Source: Pseudeuparius sepicola (lineage: Eukaryota > Arthropoda > Insecta > Coleoptera > Anthribidae). From it: a stretch of DNA of 64,000 nucleotides. A program made the translations under genes and the position numbers. The stretch covers positions 118,224,035-118,288,034 of the forward strand of contig OY987298.1 of assembly GCA_963920635.1 (NCBI GenBank). Reading direction: 5' to 3'. The notes under the pieces were generated by a model. That model worked only from the letters and a program-made list of their open reading frames with translations. It was not told the DNA's origin and did not search any database. How positions within the stretch are numbered: the first letter of the stretch is position 1; the number at the start of each line of letters is the position of its first letter. This document shows positions 9,257 to 18,062 of this stretch, piece by piece.

Positions 9257-9358
9257 TCCTGCGATTTTGCCTGGAAAGATCACGAGTACAAATTGGTCTT
9301 TTTATCTTTTTATTAAAGCTTTCGAAAAATTATTGATAAAATTTCCGGTACTTGTAAT
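9257..9358. repeat. Relic of a dispersed MITE-like repeat
   Basis: The block holding TTTTGCCTGGAAAGATCACG and AAAGCTTTCGAAAAATTATT is matched near 30,756-30,830, where the same two pieces occur in another order and partly reversed. It is the first clearly non-viral repeat downstream of the IAP gene and suggests insertion into the element. Confidence 0.5.
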
Positions 9359-9381
9359 CTCGGCGTGGTGCACCGGTAACC

Positions 9382-9491
9382 GGCGCGGAGCGCCGCTCAA
9401 CGCGGCGCGAAGCGCCGCCGGCGCTGAGCTCCCGTTAACTCGATTTGGCGCGGAGCGCCGGCGGCGCGAAGCGCCGAGCCCGCCGCAGGCG
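9382..9491. repeat. Cluster of five GC-rich triloop hairpins
   Basis: Four near-identical hairpins GGCGC-(GGA or GAA)-GCGCC occur at 9382-9394, 9404-9416, 9447-9459 and 9463-9475, then CGCC-GCA-GGCG at 9481-9491. The last one, with the following GAAAATTTTG, recurs near 51,271 inside a hAT-type element. The surrounding DNA is AT-rich, so the block stands out. Confidence 0.7.
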
Positions 9492-9504
9492 AAAATTTTG
9501 GGCT

Positions 9505-9860
9505 TGTAATTTGATACCCCGGTGTCAGATTACACGTTTCCGGTGTCGGGTTTCAATCGAATGTAATTTGATACTCCAGTGTCGGATTACACGTTTCCGG
9601 TATCATACTTCATGGTTCTATTGTTCGTGTGAATGCAAGATTGCATTCTCTTTTGTAGACTCATCAGTTCTCAGGAAGTAACCCTATGCCTGTGTTAATG
9701 AACTCTGCGAGTAAGCAGTTATCATATAGCACAGGATGCAATCGTATACCTATACAAATTGTGGATACTGCAGGAAGTAACTCTACGCCTGTGTTGATGA
9801 ACTCTGAGAGTAAGCTGTATAGGAAGGAATCCCCTACCTATACAAATTGTGGACACTGCA
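9505..9860. repeat. Two sets of short direct repeats
   Basis: A 40-bp sequence starting TGTAATTTGATAC occurs at 9505-9544 and 9562-9601. A longer unit starting AGGAAGTAAC occurs at 9673-9771 and again from 9772 to about 9860, with point differences. They lie just upstream of the two-exon gene and may be part of the same inserted element; no coding sequence is recognised here. Confidence 0.6.
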
Positions 9861-10006
9861 GTTTGTTTCAATATAATAATTCACTATTTGTTTATTTCTT
9901 CAGTGTTCACTGAACATCACCTCCTATACGACTTGTACCTTCGTGTCTCCGAGCTTGCGTGATTGTGTTTTCGTTTATTTTTGTGCTTTTGTACTCTGTG
10001 ACCACA

Positions 10007-10967
10007 ATGGATTTTGGAAACAACAAAATTAACATCCTGGATCAATTAGTGATTGTAAGTATTTTTTAATTTTTTTGTTTTATGAGAGTAGTTTAGGAAG
10101 TAGGAGCTTCTGAAAAGTGTATTTTTAATATTGAATTTATTCGAATGATATAAGCTTCGTAAGTAGAAGTTTTTCAGTTATATGAAATATAATTTTATTT
10201 TACAGCCGCCTGGAATGAATTTGGGGGAGATTATGAATGATCAGGAAGCCTCGCAGTGGCGTCCGGATCAAGCATACAGCCCGGTCAGTTCCGTTGACGT
10301 CACATCGCCGGGTCCCTCCAGCTCCGCTAGGTGCTCCACCAAAAGTCCAGCCCTATTGCTACCGGGACCGTCTAAGCTCACCAGGAGTATTGCTGGAAGC
10401 CCATCTCTGTTGTTGCCGGAGTCTTCTAGGTCCGCTAGAAGCTTTGCAGCCTCAGAAGCAGCGTCACCGTTCGCCGCTCCCGCGAAGCCGCCCAGGACAC
10501 GACCATACCTTAGTCTGCGACGTATCCCTGCTGCCACTACCGTCGTCGCGGAGCTACAACCTGGTCCTTCGGGATACGGAAAGGGCAAGGGAAAGGGCAA
10601 GGGAAAGGGCAAGCTGTTGGCGAGTTGCTACAACCAAACACATGACAATGACAATGACGACTCTGACGATGACCTCAGTTTACTGTCGGTGAGTCAGACT
10701 ATTGACCCAATGGATGATAGTGGAGATGAGTTTGAGGTGGATGTTATGAAAGAGGATGTTAGTGTAAGCCAATATCTGATGAATACGACAAACTTCTTGA
10801 GAAGAGCAAATTCTAAGTCTAAAAGAGATAATGTACAGTTGACCCGGGAACTAATTCAAATAGAGAAACAACAGGTTCAATTAGAGAAACGGAAAAAAAT
10901 GTTATTAAAACGACAAGAAAAAATTCAAAGAGATGAATTATTAACTACTAAATTTTGCAGAGGATAA
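10007..10967 (+). CDS. Two-exon gene of unknown function, low-complexity and coiled coil
   Basis: Exon 1 is 10,007-10,054 (ATG, 16 codons). A phase-0 intron from GTAAGT at 10,055 to TTTTACAG ending at 10,205 separates it from exon 2, 10,206-10,967. The product would be 269 residues. After a Ser/Pro-rich region comes a run of Gly-Lys pairs (about residues 135-146), then an acidic stretch (DNDNDDSDDD), another acidic block, and a C-terminal helix (IEKQQVQLEKRKKMLLKRQE) that should form a coiled coil. There is no recognisable DNA-binding or enzymatic domain. The layout resembles accessory nuclear proteins of DNA transposons, or a host gene carried in. Higher GC in exon 2 contrasts with the AT-rich viral genes, which points to separate origin. 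The splice sites are seen; expression is inferred. Confidence 0.5.
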
Positions 10968-11382
10968 GAACAAAATAACTTAGTTCTCGGGTCAACTGCA
11001 CATTACCTCTTTTTGCTTTAGAATAGGCTTTGACTTGACTTAACGTAACTTGACTAACGTAACTTGACTTAACATGACTTCTTAATATTTGTATATAGTT
11101 AGTTTATATTTGTATTTTATTTTTATTTTAATCTGTATTCCTATTTTTAGTCTTACTTTTATGTTAACTCTTGTTTTAATTTTTATTTTAATATACATGT
11201 ATCATCAAATTTATGTTATTAATTTTTATTTTTCTCTCAATTTACCTACTACAAAAAGTTGCAACATAAAAATGTTGAGAAGTGCTAAGTATAAAGATAG
11301 TGTTAAAACAATCATGAAAGATAACTTTACAGGTAAGTATACTACTTTTTAGCGTTTAATACTCTAAAACCACCGTCAATAA
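10968..11382. other. AT-rich spacer before the virion module
   Basis: A short stretch (about 11,025-11,080) repeats TTGACTTAACGTAAC with variations; after this comes T-rich low-complexity sequence. No supported gene. The first copy of the virion module begins near 11,383. Confidence 0.4.
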
Positions 11383-11532
11383 ATATCATCATACTTTGCT
11401 CTTCTAACTTGAATAAGATAAAAATGTTGCTCTGCAACAGATTATAGAAATTATAGATAGGGTGTAAATGAAATACTTGATATATTTTTAACTTTTTATT
11501 TAATACGTACGATACAATGACAGATTTTGATT

Positions 11533-11997
11533 TTAGTTTTTTCTTAATATTGTTGTATACCATTTTCGTTCACTAAGTACTCTCTGAATAAGTTTAATAA
11601 GCAATTTCACGACTAATAACGATGAACATGTTGTTATAAAGTAGATCATGTACAGCAGGTTCACTTCTCCCATACACCGTTGAGATCCTTGCTGAGTTCC
11701 TTGTGTATTATTAGATGTTAGATTACTTTTGTTATAGATTTTTGAGCAATGGATTAACCATTCCGTATCAGCAATTGTTGGATTTTTAAATGTCATTCTA
11801 ATTTTGTAGTATGCAAAACTTCTAGGTAGATTTACCATTACAATATCCTTAGTATCAGGTACAGGTATAAAAGGAATCGATTTTATAGGATGTTTATCCA
11901 CACAAATTGCAAATTCGTCTACATAGGTTGGTTTATAAATATAGAACACGTTGTTAATTATAGCATGCAAAAAAATGTATTCTGCTTTTAACAACAT
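11533..11997 (-). CDS. Unrecognised protein with C-terminal membrane segment (copy 1)
   Basis: A 154-residue protein from ATG 11,997. Residues about 115-137 (MIYFITTCSSLLVVKLLIKL) form one strongly hydrophobic segment followed by a basic tail, so it is probably a tail-anchored or single-pass membrane protein. NKSNLT and NNTQGT in the middle are potential N-glycosylation sites if that side is lumenal. No family is recognised. It is the last gene of the virion module, with a C-box and TATA of its own (12,035-12,063), and could act in membrane passage or assembly; this is inference. The copy at 16,400 differs at two residues. Confidence 0.55.
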   Translation of the reverse strand: MLLKAEYIFLHAIINNVFYIYKPTYVDEFAICVDKHPIKSIPFIPVPDTKDIVMVNLPRSFAYYKIRMTFKNPTIADTEWLIHCSKIYNKSNLTSNNTQGTQQGSQRCMGEVNLLYMIYFITTCSSLLVVKLLIKLIQRVLSERKWYTTILRKN

Positions 11998-12034
11998 CTT
12001 GAATAAAACTGTAGGATATTTGTTAAGATTTTGT

Positions 12035-12063
12035 AATTTATACCTATATGTATTTGGAGGGGG
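12035..12063 (-). promoter_or_regulatory. C-box/TATA promoter of the membrane-protein gene
   Basis: On the minus strand CCCCCTCC (complement of 12,056-12,063) is followed after 13 bp by TATAAATT (complement of 12,035-12,042), with the ATG about 40 bp further on. Confidence 0.5.
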
Positions 12064-12142
12064 TAATTAAAATAAACAACTAAGTATTATTAAAAATTTA
12101 ATTATTTTTATACTACATTACAGATTAAACTAACATAATATA

Positions 12143-12619
12143 TTATGGTAAAAATGTTTGTAGCCAACTATATAGTTTTTCACAATTACTTAAACTGCAT
12201 AACCATTTCTTATGTTCTGTGTGACACAAGCATGATGGTATCTCCTTCTCAAACTTTGGTACTTGAATCCAATTGTTCTGAAGATCTCCAACATCAACTA
12301 TTTTCTTGTCGATAACATTACGTAAAAATCTTGCCTTTTGATCACCTTTAACGTAGACTGAATTGACGTTGAACAAAATATTTTCTACTATTTTGGGTAA
12401 TTCACTATAGTCCACATATCCACTGGAATATTTAATTCCTAAACGATTTTTTTCAAGATTTCTAACATGTCTTTTATCGAATTTACTAAGTGAATTAAAA
12501 TCTCTGAACGGTTTTAATAATACGTGTAATATTTGTTCGTTAATTTTAATTGTCAGCTCTTTAGGATGGAATTCATTTGTTACCATGAAGCCTTGAATGT
12601 CAATAACTGCAATTTTCAT
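12143..12619 (-). CDS. Conserved Polinton protein beginning MKIAVIDIQGF (copy 1)
   Basis: A 158-residue protein from ATG 12,619. The opening beta-strand with VIDIQGF and following charged strand give the look of an RNase H-type fold seen in some nucleases, but a full set of acidic catalytic residues is not evident, so I do not assign activity. Near the C terminus CLCHTEHKKWLCSLSNC (about 129-145) has four Cys and two His that could bind zinc. Similar proteins occur in arthropod Polintons as far as I recall, usually near the capsid genes. It has its own C-box/TATA (12,675-12,713). Copy 2 differs at three residues. Confidence 0.6.
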   Translation of the reverse strand: MKIAVIDIQGFMVTNEFHPKELTIKINEQILHVLLKPFRDFNSLSKFDKRHVRNLEKNRLGIKYSSGYVDYSELPKIVENILFNVNSVYVKGDQKARFLRNVIDKKIVDVGDLQNNWIQVPKFEKEIPSCLCHTEHKKWLCSLSNCEKLYSWLQTFLP

Positions 12620-12674
12620 GGTTACGTTTTATCTATACTTTTACAGAGAATGATTTTCTTCACTAACCGATACG

Positions 12675-12713
12675 TTTTTATATCCAATTGATAGTTAAGC
12701 AAAGGAGAGGGGG
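12675..12713 (-). promoter_or_regulatory. C-box/TATA promoter of the MKIAVID gene
   Basis: Minus-strand CCCCCTCTCC (complement of 12,704-12,713) stands 21 bp upstream of TATAAAAA (complement of 12,675-12,682); the gene starts at 12,619. Confidence 0.5.
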
Positions 12714-12721
12714 TTTGTTAT

Positions 12722-13195
12722 TTAAATAATTATATTTCTAACAGTTTCGCTCAACGGTAAATATTCTAGTATACAATCATGAATAATAATACAATAAACT
12801 CTAGTTTTAGCTGGAAATCCTTTGGTGCTCTCGATATCTAACTTTACGTCAACCGTGCTGGTTTTTACGGACTCGTTTCTTTTGGAACAATCGATAACAA
12901 AAAGCGTTGCATGTTCTTTAAAGTCTTTGTAACTGAGAATAGGACGCTTATCTCGAGTATTCATAAAACTTGGATGAAAATCAGTATAATTATTGTATGA
13001 TTCTACATAATCCTTATTGAAATCTTGCCTTAACCGTTCAAATGGATAATAATCACCGTTTAAGATTAACCTAACGTCCGAGATATCTATATGATCGAAC
13101 TGTGTAGGATCTTCTTTTGAGTTCTCTTTACGATCTGTCTGAAATCCAACTATAACAAATCTCGGACTCTCGACTGCTGTAGATGTTTTCACCGA
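12722..13195 (-). pseudogene. Major capsid protein, C-terminal part after in-frame TAG (copy 1)
   Basis: This 157-codon segment is in the same frame as the upstream capsid segment and is separated from it only by TAG at 13,196-13,198. It contains ESPRFVIVGFQTDRK, ILNGDYYPFERL and CIIIHDCILEYLPLSETVR, which I recognise as the second half of the Polinton/adintovirus major capsid protein, the second jelly-roll. The only start-like codon near its beginning is a GTG, and no promoter is seen, so it should be read as the continuation of the capsid gene. Without readthrough it would not be made. Confidence 0.8.
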
Positions 13196-13954
13196 CTATA
13201 TTTCTCTAGTGGCATTTTCGGTGAGATTTGGTAATTCGTGTAATTCCCATTTACGAAACGGAATTAAAATAGGTTTATTGCTTTTGATTGCTTTCAACAG
13301 ATCCAGTCTAATCATGTCATTGGGTTGAATATGCTTTACCTTCAGCTCGATACTGCTAATGGTTAGTTCTGCAGTTAATTCTGGGATTATTCCTGGAGTT
13401 TCTTTTAATAGCAAACAGTTGGCATCATTTCGGGATCTTATGAGTCTTATGGTTTGCTTACCGCAAATAGCATATTGATAGTCATTAAAAATACCAAATA
13501 AGTGCTTAAGAGGGATTCTTAAGCTGAACGAACCATCCTTATTCAAAACAGAAAATTTTTCTGGATAGGTCCAACTCGAAGTCATCATATGTTTATGATC
13601 ATTAGGAGTGTAACACAAATATGCTCTAATTGAACTCATGATACCAGGATCTCTAACAGCATCCATTTCTTTACCATTCAGTTCATAAGATATAGATTCA
13701 AAGAAAAAAGCAGCACCATTTTTGACAAGGCTGAAAGTACCTGCTCCGCCTGTTTTCTCTATTTTTCCTTTAATAAATATCGCGGCATCGTACATTAATA
13801 GCCAGGCATCACCTTGATTGATAGTTATTTCCACTATATCGTTATTCATAAAAGACTTAACAAATGGGTAATAGGTACGTGTCTCCAATCGTTGAATTGA
13901 TTCATCGAATTTTGGTGAGCGATACACGTCGAACACTTGAGGTGTTAACGACAT
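13196..13954 (-). pseudogene. Major capsid protein, N-terminal part up to in-frame TAG (copy 1)
   Basis: ATG 13,954 (MSLTPQVFDVYRSP) opens 252 codons that end at TAG 13,196-13,198. The sequence, with TYYPFVKSFMNNDIVEITIN, FESISYELNGKEMD, AYLCYTPNDHKHM and IPLKHLFGIFNDY, is the first jelly-roll of the Polinton major capsid protein, which packs as pseudo-hexagonal trimers on the virion shell. The rest of the protein follows in frame after the stop. Full family members are a single chain of about 400-450 residues in my memory, so the stop removes the second domain. The same stop is present in copy 2. It may be a real null mutation, a readthrough site or an edited position; the sequence alone cannot tell. 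The first bases overlap the small basic protein gene. Confidence 0.85.
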
Positions 13955-14114
13955 CGTACCCAAGAGATTTTAAAAACTTTAGATTTTCAGGTGTAGGTAT
14001 AAGATTCTTCTCACGAGGTTCACACTTATGAGACCTTTGAGGGAGTGATTTTTGAGAATATTGTGATCTCCTTTTATACGGTTGATATCTAGCGTCATCA
14101 AAAACGAGACCCAT
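13902..14114 (-). CDS. Small basic virion-type protein (copy 1)
   Basis: 70 residues from ATG 14,114, two bases downstream of the penton gene's stop, overlapping the start of the capsid gene by 53 bp in another frame. It is rich in Arg, Lys and Ser (YQPYKRRSQYSQ) and has TPENLKFLKSLGY, a motif I recall from small proteins located between penton and capsid genes in Polintons. The role is unknown; a capsid-internal or DNA-binding peptide is plausible. It is identical in copy 2. Confidence 0.5.
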   Translation of the reverse strand: MGLVFDDARYQPYKRRSQYSQKSLPQRSHKCEPREKNLIPTPENLKFLKSLGYDVVNTSSVRRVSLTKIR

Positions 14115-14115
14115 T

Positions 14116-14823
14116 TTATAACAACTTTTTTAATTCTAATCTTACAATTATTTCTTCACCTCTGAAATTTGCCAACTGGGAATTTTGATCAAAAATTGAT
14201 AATGATAAATTATTAATTTCACGCTTGGTAACGGGTACGTATAGCAAATTTCTTGGAGTTTCGTCTATCGCGTAACCGGGGTCGGTCCCCACAGCAAATT
14301 CGTAAATAGTATGCGATGGTTTATTATTATAGTATGCTCCAGCCGTTATATTACTATCTATATGAATCGTTCTAACTTTAACAATGCTTACAGGTAAATC
14401 TGATATGTGAAGTTTCTTTAATTGTAGTAAGCGGTTAGAGAAACCTAACAATTTTCCTATTGAATCCTGCTGAAAATCAATGCTGTATTGATCACTATAA
14501 ATTTCACACTGAAGCGTACTATTGTTAGCTTTCAATGAAAATATATTTGGATTGTTATCTAACTTTTTCAAAGATTTCAATATTTGTCTTTCTATAGCAC
14601 TAATTTCATATGACCCAGTAGGAATTTCTATAATTTTTCGTTCATTGTTTTCATTGACAACATAAAATTTGTTATTAGGCGCCTCAATATTCGGAATAGT
14701 ATTGTATGAATGAAATCCTAACAATGCTAGACCATACTGAACATCAGAATCTAAATATATTGTATTATTAAAGTCAATACTTAGCGTTGAAGTGAAACCA
14801 TGTAGGGTGAATATCAGTGACAT
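14116..14823 (-). CDS. Penton-type minor capsid protein (copy 1)
   Basis: The likely start is ATG 14,823 (MSLIFTLHGF), giving 235 residues; a longer frame upstream to 14,886 lacks conserved sequence and overlaps the protease gene's end. Blocks such as YGLALLGFHSYNTIPNI, IIEIPTGSYEI, IGKLLGF and ETPRNLLYVPVTKREIN match the single jelly-roll penton of Polintons and adintoviruses, which forms the pentamers at capsid vertices. It sits between the protease and the capsid gene and is read in the same direction. The frame is intact and the protein is identical in copy 2. Confidence 0.82.
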   Translation of the reverse strand: MSLIFTLHGFTSTLSIDFNNTIYLDSDVQYGLALLGFHSYNTIPNIEAPNNKFYVVNENNERKIIEIPTGSYEISAIERQILKSLKKLDNNPNIFSLKANNSTLQCEIYSDQYSIDFQQDSIGKLLGFSNRLLQLKKLHISDLPVSIVKVRTIHIDSNITAGAYYNNKPSHTIYEFAVGTDPGYAIDETPRNLLYVPVTKREINNLSLSIFDQNSQLANFRGEEIIVRLELKKLL

Positions 14824-14842
14824 GACTGAGTTGACTCTAAGC

Positions 14843-15241
14843 TTACCTCTGCTTTTTATAGAGAAATGCGAGGCACAGGTGACCACAATTTATTTCATTA
14901 AATTTTTGATAGGACTCGTTGTTGTATAAAATCTTAACCCCCTTACCTAAGTAACGAATAAGTTCTATAGGTGGTTTTAAGTTACCAAAACTATCAAAAT
15001 ACTGTACAAAATTATTCTTTTTTATATATGATACCCAGTGTGTTCCCTTATTGCTTTGAATATCTAAATTTATAATTGCAGACTCATTTGCATTTGGTTT
15101 TGTTTTTGGAAGCGTGTCTCTCATAAATATACCTTTAAAATGTGGCACTTTTATTTTTCTAGCAAATTTATTTAGGTCAACATCAGTTAATGGTCTATTA
15201 GGAAGCTTTAGAGGAAGTTTTTGAACTAAGTTTTTTTTTTT
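14843..15241 (-). pseudogene. Adenain-type cysteine protease domain, frame-separated (copy 1)
   Basis: The last 101 residues carry the protease core: His in GTHWVSY, Asp in YFDSFGN, Gln in YQKF and Cys in NCGHLCLAFL, spaced as in the adenovirus maturation protease. In this copy the domain is out of frame with the preceding polyprotein because the T-run at 15,231-15,241 has 11 bases, against 12 in copy 2. There is no good start codon here (a GTG at 15,148 lies inside the domain's lead-in), so it would be lost unless frameshifting occurs. The enzyme would cleave virion precursors during maturation. Confidence 0.8.
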
Positions 15242-16017
15242 GAAAAAAACAAACCAAATCCACCACGATTATTTTTTCGCATATAAAGACCTGATCCTTT
15301 TTTTCCAATAGCTTCTATTGCTCGATTATGTCGTTTTTCTTCAACCATCTTTTTTTGAGCATTTTTGGCATCGATTATAGTTTTAGCAACAGCACTAGCA
15401 CCTCCAGCTACCGATCCAAGAGCTCCCAATGCAGCTAGGATTGGAATCAACGGTAGAAACCCACCGGTTTTGTGCTGAAATGGGATAATTCTTGGTATTC
15501 GCACCTTTCTTTTTCCTCCCACTCTTTTAACAGCTAGTCGTGCAGCTTTGATGGCAGCTAATGTTGTATTTTTAATATTGTTAACGTTATTCAGCTGATT
15601 GTTGTTAAATGATTTTTTCAACGATTTTTCAACTTTTCGTACTATATCTCGCCTGAATGAATTGGGACGCTTTTTTAGACCCATACCTAACTTCCGTTTA
15701 GCTTTCATTGCCGTTGTTACAAACCAAGCAGCAGCTTTTTCACTTAATTTTGAGTTTTTGCTTTTAACTCTTTCCCAAGCTTGATTTTCCAATTCCAAGT
15801 CAGCTTTATGTCGATCTTCCAGCAACCCGGTTTTTGAGTAGAATATATCGTGTTTTTTACATAAAGTATCTAATCTATTAATTCCACTGTCACCCCTTGC
15901 TAATCTTTTTTCTAGTCTAGTACCAGGTCCACAATATTGATATCCGGGAATGTGGAACTCAATTGGTAATTTATTTATTAACGAGTTAAATAACCCTTCT
16001 CCAGTGAATGATAACAT
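15226..16017 (-). CDS. PLA2/pVI-like virion protein, cut from its protease (copy 1)
   Basis: ATG 16,017; 263 residues ending just beyond a homopolymer run. Residues 28-32 (YCGPG) form a phospholipase A2 calcium loop, and D50, C53, H56, D57 in LDTLCKKHD form its active-site helix, as in parvovirus VP1 and secreted PLA2. Such domains open endosomal membranes for virion entry. After a lysine-rich linker, residues about 185-212 are a Gly/Ala-rich hydrophobic stretch like adenovirus pVI or pX-type membrane-active segments, followed by repeated GSGLY/GFGLF-type sequence. In copy 2 the same frame continues into the protease. Compared with copy 2 this copy has one extra Thr near residue 151. TATA-like sequence lies about 40 bp upstream. 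Confidence 0.82.
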   Translation of the reverse strand: MLSFTGEGLFNSLINKLPIEFHIPGYQYCGPGTRLEKRLARGDSGINRLDTLCKKHDIFYSKTGLLEDRHKADLELENQAWERVKSKNSKLSEKAAAWFVTTAMKAKRKLGMGLKKRPNSFRRDIVRKVEKSLKKSFNNNQLNNVNNIKNTTLAAIKAARLAVKRVGGKRKVRIPRIIPFQHKTGGFLPLIPILAALGALGSVAGGASAVAKTIIDAKNAQKKMVEEKRHNRAIEAIGKKGSGLYMRKNNRGGFGLFFSKKKT

Positions 16018-16399
16018 TAGACTGAAGTCGATTCTCTCTAAATATCATGTATTTATATTTTTCTGTAGTGCCTATTATTAATATTTATCATATTAGTTGG
16101 TTTAGGTTGGATAATTAAAAAAATTTTTTCGTTTAAATATTTTTATTTTCTACAATCTCAAACTGATTTGCCGGGTGAAGTTTTCCAGTGTTGAGTTGTC
16201 CCTTAAACACGAGGGAATATCTTTCAGATGAGAAATGAGAAATGAGAAAATATCATCATACTTTGCTCTTCTAACTTGAATAAGATAAAAATGTTGCTCT
16301 GCAACAGATTATAGAAATTATAGATAGGGTGTAAATGAAATACTTGATATATTTTTAACTTTTTATTTAATACGTACGATACAATGACAGATTTTGATT

Positions 16400-16864
16400 T
16401 TAGTTTTTTCTTAATATTGTTGTATACCATTTTCGTTCACTAAGTACTCTCTGAATAAGTTTAATAAGCAATTTCACGACTAATAACGATGAACATGTTG
16501 TTATAAAGTAGATCATGTACAGCAGGTTCACTTCTCCCATACACCGTTGAGATCCTTGCTGAGTTCCTTGTGTATTATTAGATGTTAGATTACTTTTGTT
16601 ATAGATTTTTGAGCAATGGATTAACCATTCCGTATCAGCAATTGTTCGATTTTTAAATGTCATTCTAATTTTGTAGTATGCAAAACTTCTAGGTAGATTT
16701 ACCATTACAATATCCTTAGTATCAGGTACAGGTATAAAAGGAATCCATTTTATAGGATGTTTATCCACACAAATTGCAAATTCGTCTACATAGGTTGGTT
16801 TATAAATATAGAACACGTTGTTAATTATAGCATGCAAAAAAATGTATTCTGCTTTTAACAACAT
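16400..16864 (-). CDS. Unrecognised protein with C-terminal membrane segment (copy 2)
   Basis: 154 residues; differs from copy 1 at two sites (Ser to Trp in the PIK-x-IPF stretch and Pro to Arg in FKN-x-TIAD). The single hydrophobic segment near the C terminus and the two potential glycosylation sites are unchanged. The C-box/TATA is preserved at 16,902-16,930. Confidence 0.55.
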   Translation of the reverse strand: MLLKAEYIFLHAIINNVFYIYKPTYVDEFAICVDKHPIKWIPFIPVPDTKDIVMVNLPRSFAYYKIRMTFKNRTIADTEWLIHCSKIYNKSNLTSNNTQGTQQGSQRCMGEVNLLYMIYFITTCSSLLVVKLLIKLIQRVLSERKWYTTILRKN

Positions 16865-16901
16865 CTTGAATAAAACTGTAGGATATTTGTTAAGATTTTG
16901 T

Positions 16902-16930
16902 AATTTATACCTATATGTATTTGGAGGGGG
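16902..16930 (-). promoter_or_regulatory. C-box/TATA promoter (copy 2 of membrane-protein gene)
   Basis: Same bases and spacing as at 12,035-12,063. Confidence 0.5.
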
Positions 16931-17009
16931 TAATTAAAATAAACAACTAAGTATTATTAAAAATTTAATTATTTTTATACTACATTACAGATTAAACTAA
17001 CATAATATA

Positions 17010-17486
17010 TTATGGTAAAAATGTTTGTAGCCAACTATATAGTTTTTCACAATTACTTAAACTGCATAACCATTTCTTATGTTCTGTGTGACACAAGCAT
17101 GATGGTATCTCCTTCTCAAACTTTGGTACTTGAATCCAATTGTTCTGAAGATCTCCAACATCAACTATTTTCTTGTCGATAACATTACGTAAAAATCTTG
17201 CCTTTTGATCATCTTTAACGTAGACTGAATTGACGTTGAACAAAATATTTTCTACTATTTTGGGTAATTCACTATAGTCCACATATCCACTGGAATATTT
17301 AATTCCTAAACGATTTTTTTCAAGATTTCTAACATGTCTTTTATCGAATTTACTAAGTGAATTAAAATCTCTCAACGGTTTTAATAATACGTGTAATATT
17401 TGTTCGTTAATTTTAATTGTCAGCTCTTTAGGATGGGATTCATTTGTTACCATGAAGCCTTGAATGTCAATAACTGCAATTTTCAT
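17010..17486 (-). CDS. Conserved Polinton protein beginning MKIAVIDIQGF (copy 2)
   Basis: 158 residues; differs from copy 1 at three sites (Phe to Ser in NE-x-HP, Phe to Leu in KP-x-RDF, Gly to Asp in VK-x-DQ). The Cys/His cluster near the C terminus is identical. Function is not assigned. Confidence 0.6.
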   Translation of the reverse strand: MKIAVIDIQGFMVTNESHPKELTIKINEQILHVLLKPLRDFNSLSKFDKRHVRNLEKNRLGIKYSSGYVDYSELPKIVENILFNVNSVYVKDDQKARFLRNVIDKKIVDVGDLQNNWIQVPKFEKEIPSCLCHTEHKKWLCSLSNCEKLYSWLQTFLP

Positions 17487-17541
17487 GGTTACGTTTTATC
17501 TATACTTTTACAGAGAATGATTTTCTTCACTAACCGATACG

Positions 17542-17580
17542 TTTTTATATCCAATTGATAGTTAAGCAAAGGAGAGGGGG
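17542..17580 (-). promoter_or_regulatory. C-box/TATA promoter (copy 2 of MKIAVID gene)
   Basis: Same bases and spacing as at 12,675-12,713. Confidence 0.5.
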
Positions 17581-17588
17581 TTTGTTAT

Positions 17589-18062
17589 TTAAATAATTAT
17601 ATTTCTAACAGTTTCGCTCAACGGTAAATATTCTAGTATACAATCATGAATAATAATACAATAAACTCTAGTTTTAGCTGGAAATCCTTTGGTGCTCTCG
17701 ATATCTAACTTTACGTCAACCGTGCTGGTTTTTACGGACTCGTTTCTTTTGGAACAATCGATAACAAAAAGCGTTGCATGTTCTTTAAAGTCTTTGTAAC
17801 TGAGAATAGGACGCTTATCTCGAGTATTCATAAAACTTGGATGAAAATCAGTATAATTATTGTATGATTCTACATAATCCTTATTGAAATCTTGCCTTAA
17901 CCGTTCAAATGGATAATAATCACCGTTTAAGATTAACCTAACGTCCGAGATATCTATATGATCGAACTGTGTAGGATCTTCTTTTGAGTTCTCTTTACGA
18001 TCTGTCTGAAATCCAACTATAACAAATCTCGGACTCTCGACTGCTGTAGATGTTTTCACCGA
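17589..18062 (-). pseudogene. Major capsid protein, C-terminal part after in-frame TAG (copy 2)
   Basis: Identical in protein sequence to the copy 1 segment. It follows TAG 18,063-18,065 without a frame change and has no start of its own. Confidence 0.8.

Larger units (their letters stand above)
11383..16236. repeat. Virion gene module, tandem copy 1
   Basis: About 4.85 kb that recurs directly downstream at 16,250-21,102. Six genes on the minus strand are included. By eye the copies differ by about seven coding substitutions plus two small indels: three extra bases at about 15,564 in this copy and a T-run of 11 rather than 12. The junction after this copy carries a short run of TGAGAAA units (about 16,227-16,250), which looks like template slippage or end-joining. 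It also ends inside the tail of the small gene that is complete only after copy 2. Confidence 0.95.

Noticed and set aside
10268..10692. Frames on both strands over the Ser/Pro-rich exon
   Set aside because: Shadows of the GC-rich second exon of the gene at 10,007.
11342..11563. 73-codon minus-strand frame at the left edge of virion copy 1
   Set aside because: It overlaps the membrane-protein gene, is low-complexity and changes its end at the duplication junction; no sign of coding.
12722..13192. Independent gene starting at GTG for the second capsid segment
   Set aside because: It is in frame with the upstream capsid segment across a single TAG and lacks a promoter.
14824..14886. Longer penton start at 14,886
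   Set aside because: The extra 21 residues do not resemble the family and overlap the protease end; ATG 14,823 fits better.
14843..15148. Independent protease gene in copy 1
   Set aside because: The start would be a GTG within the domain's lead-in; copy 2 shows that the frame belongs to the polyprotein.
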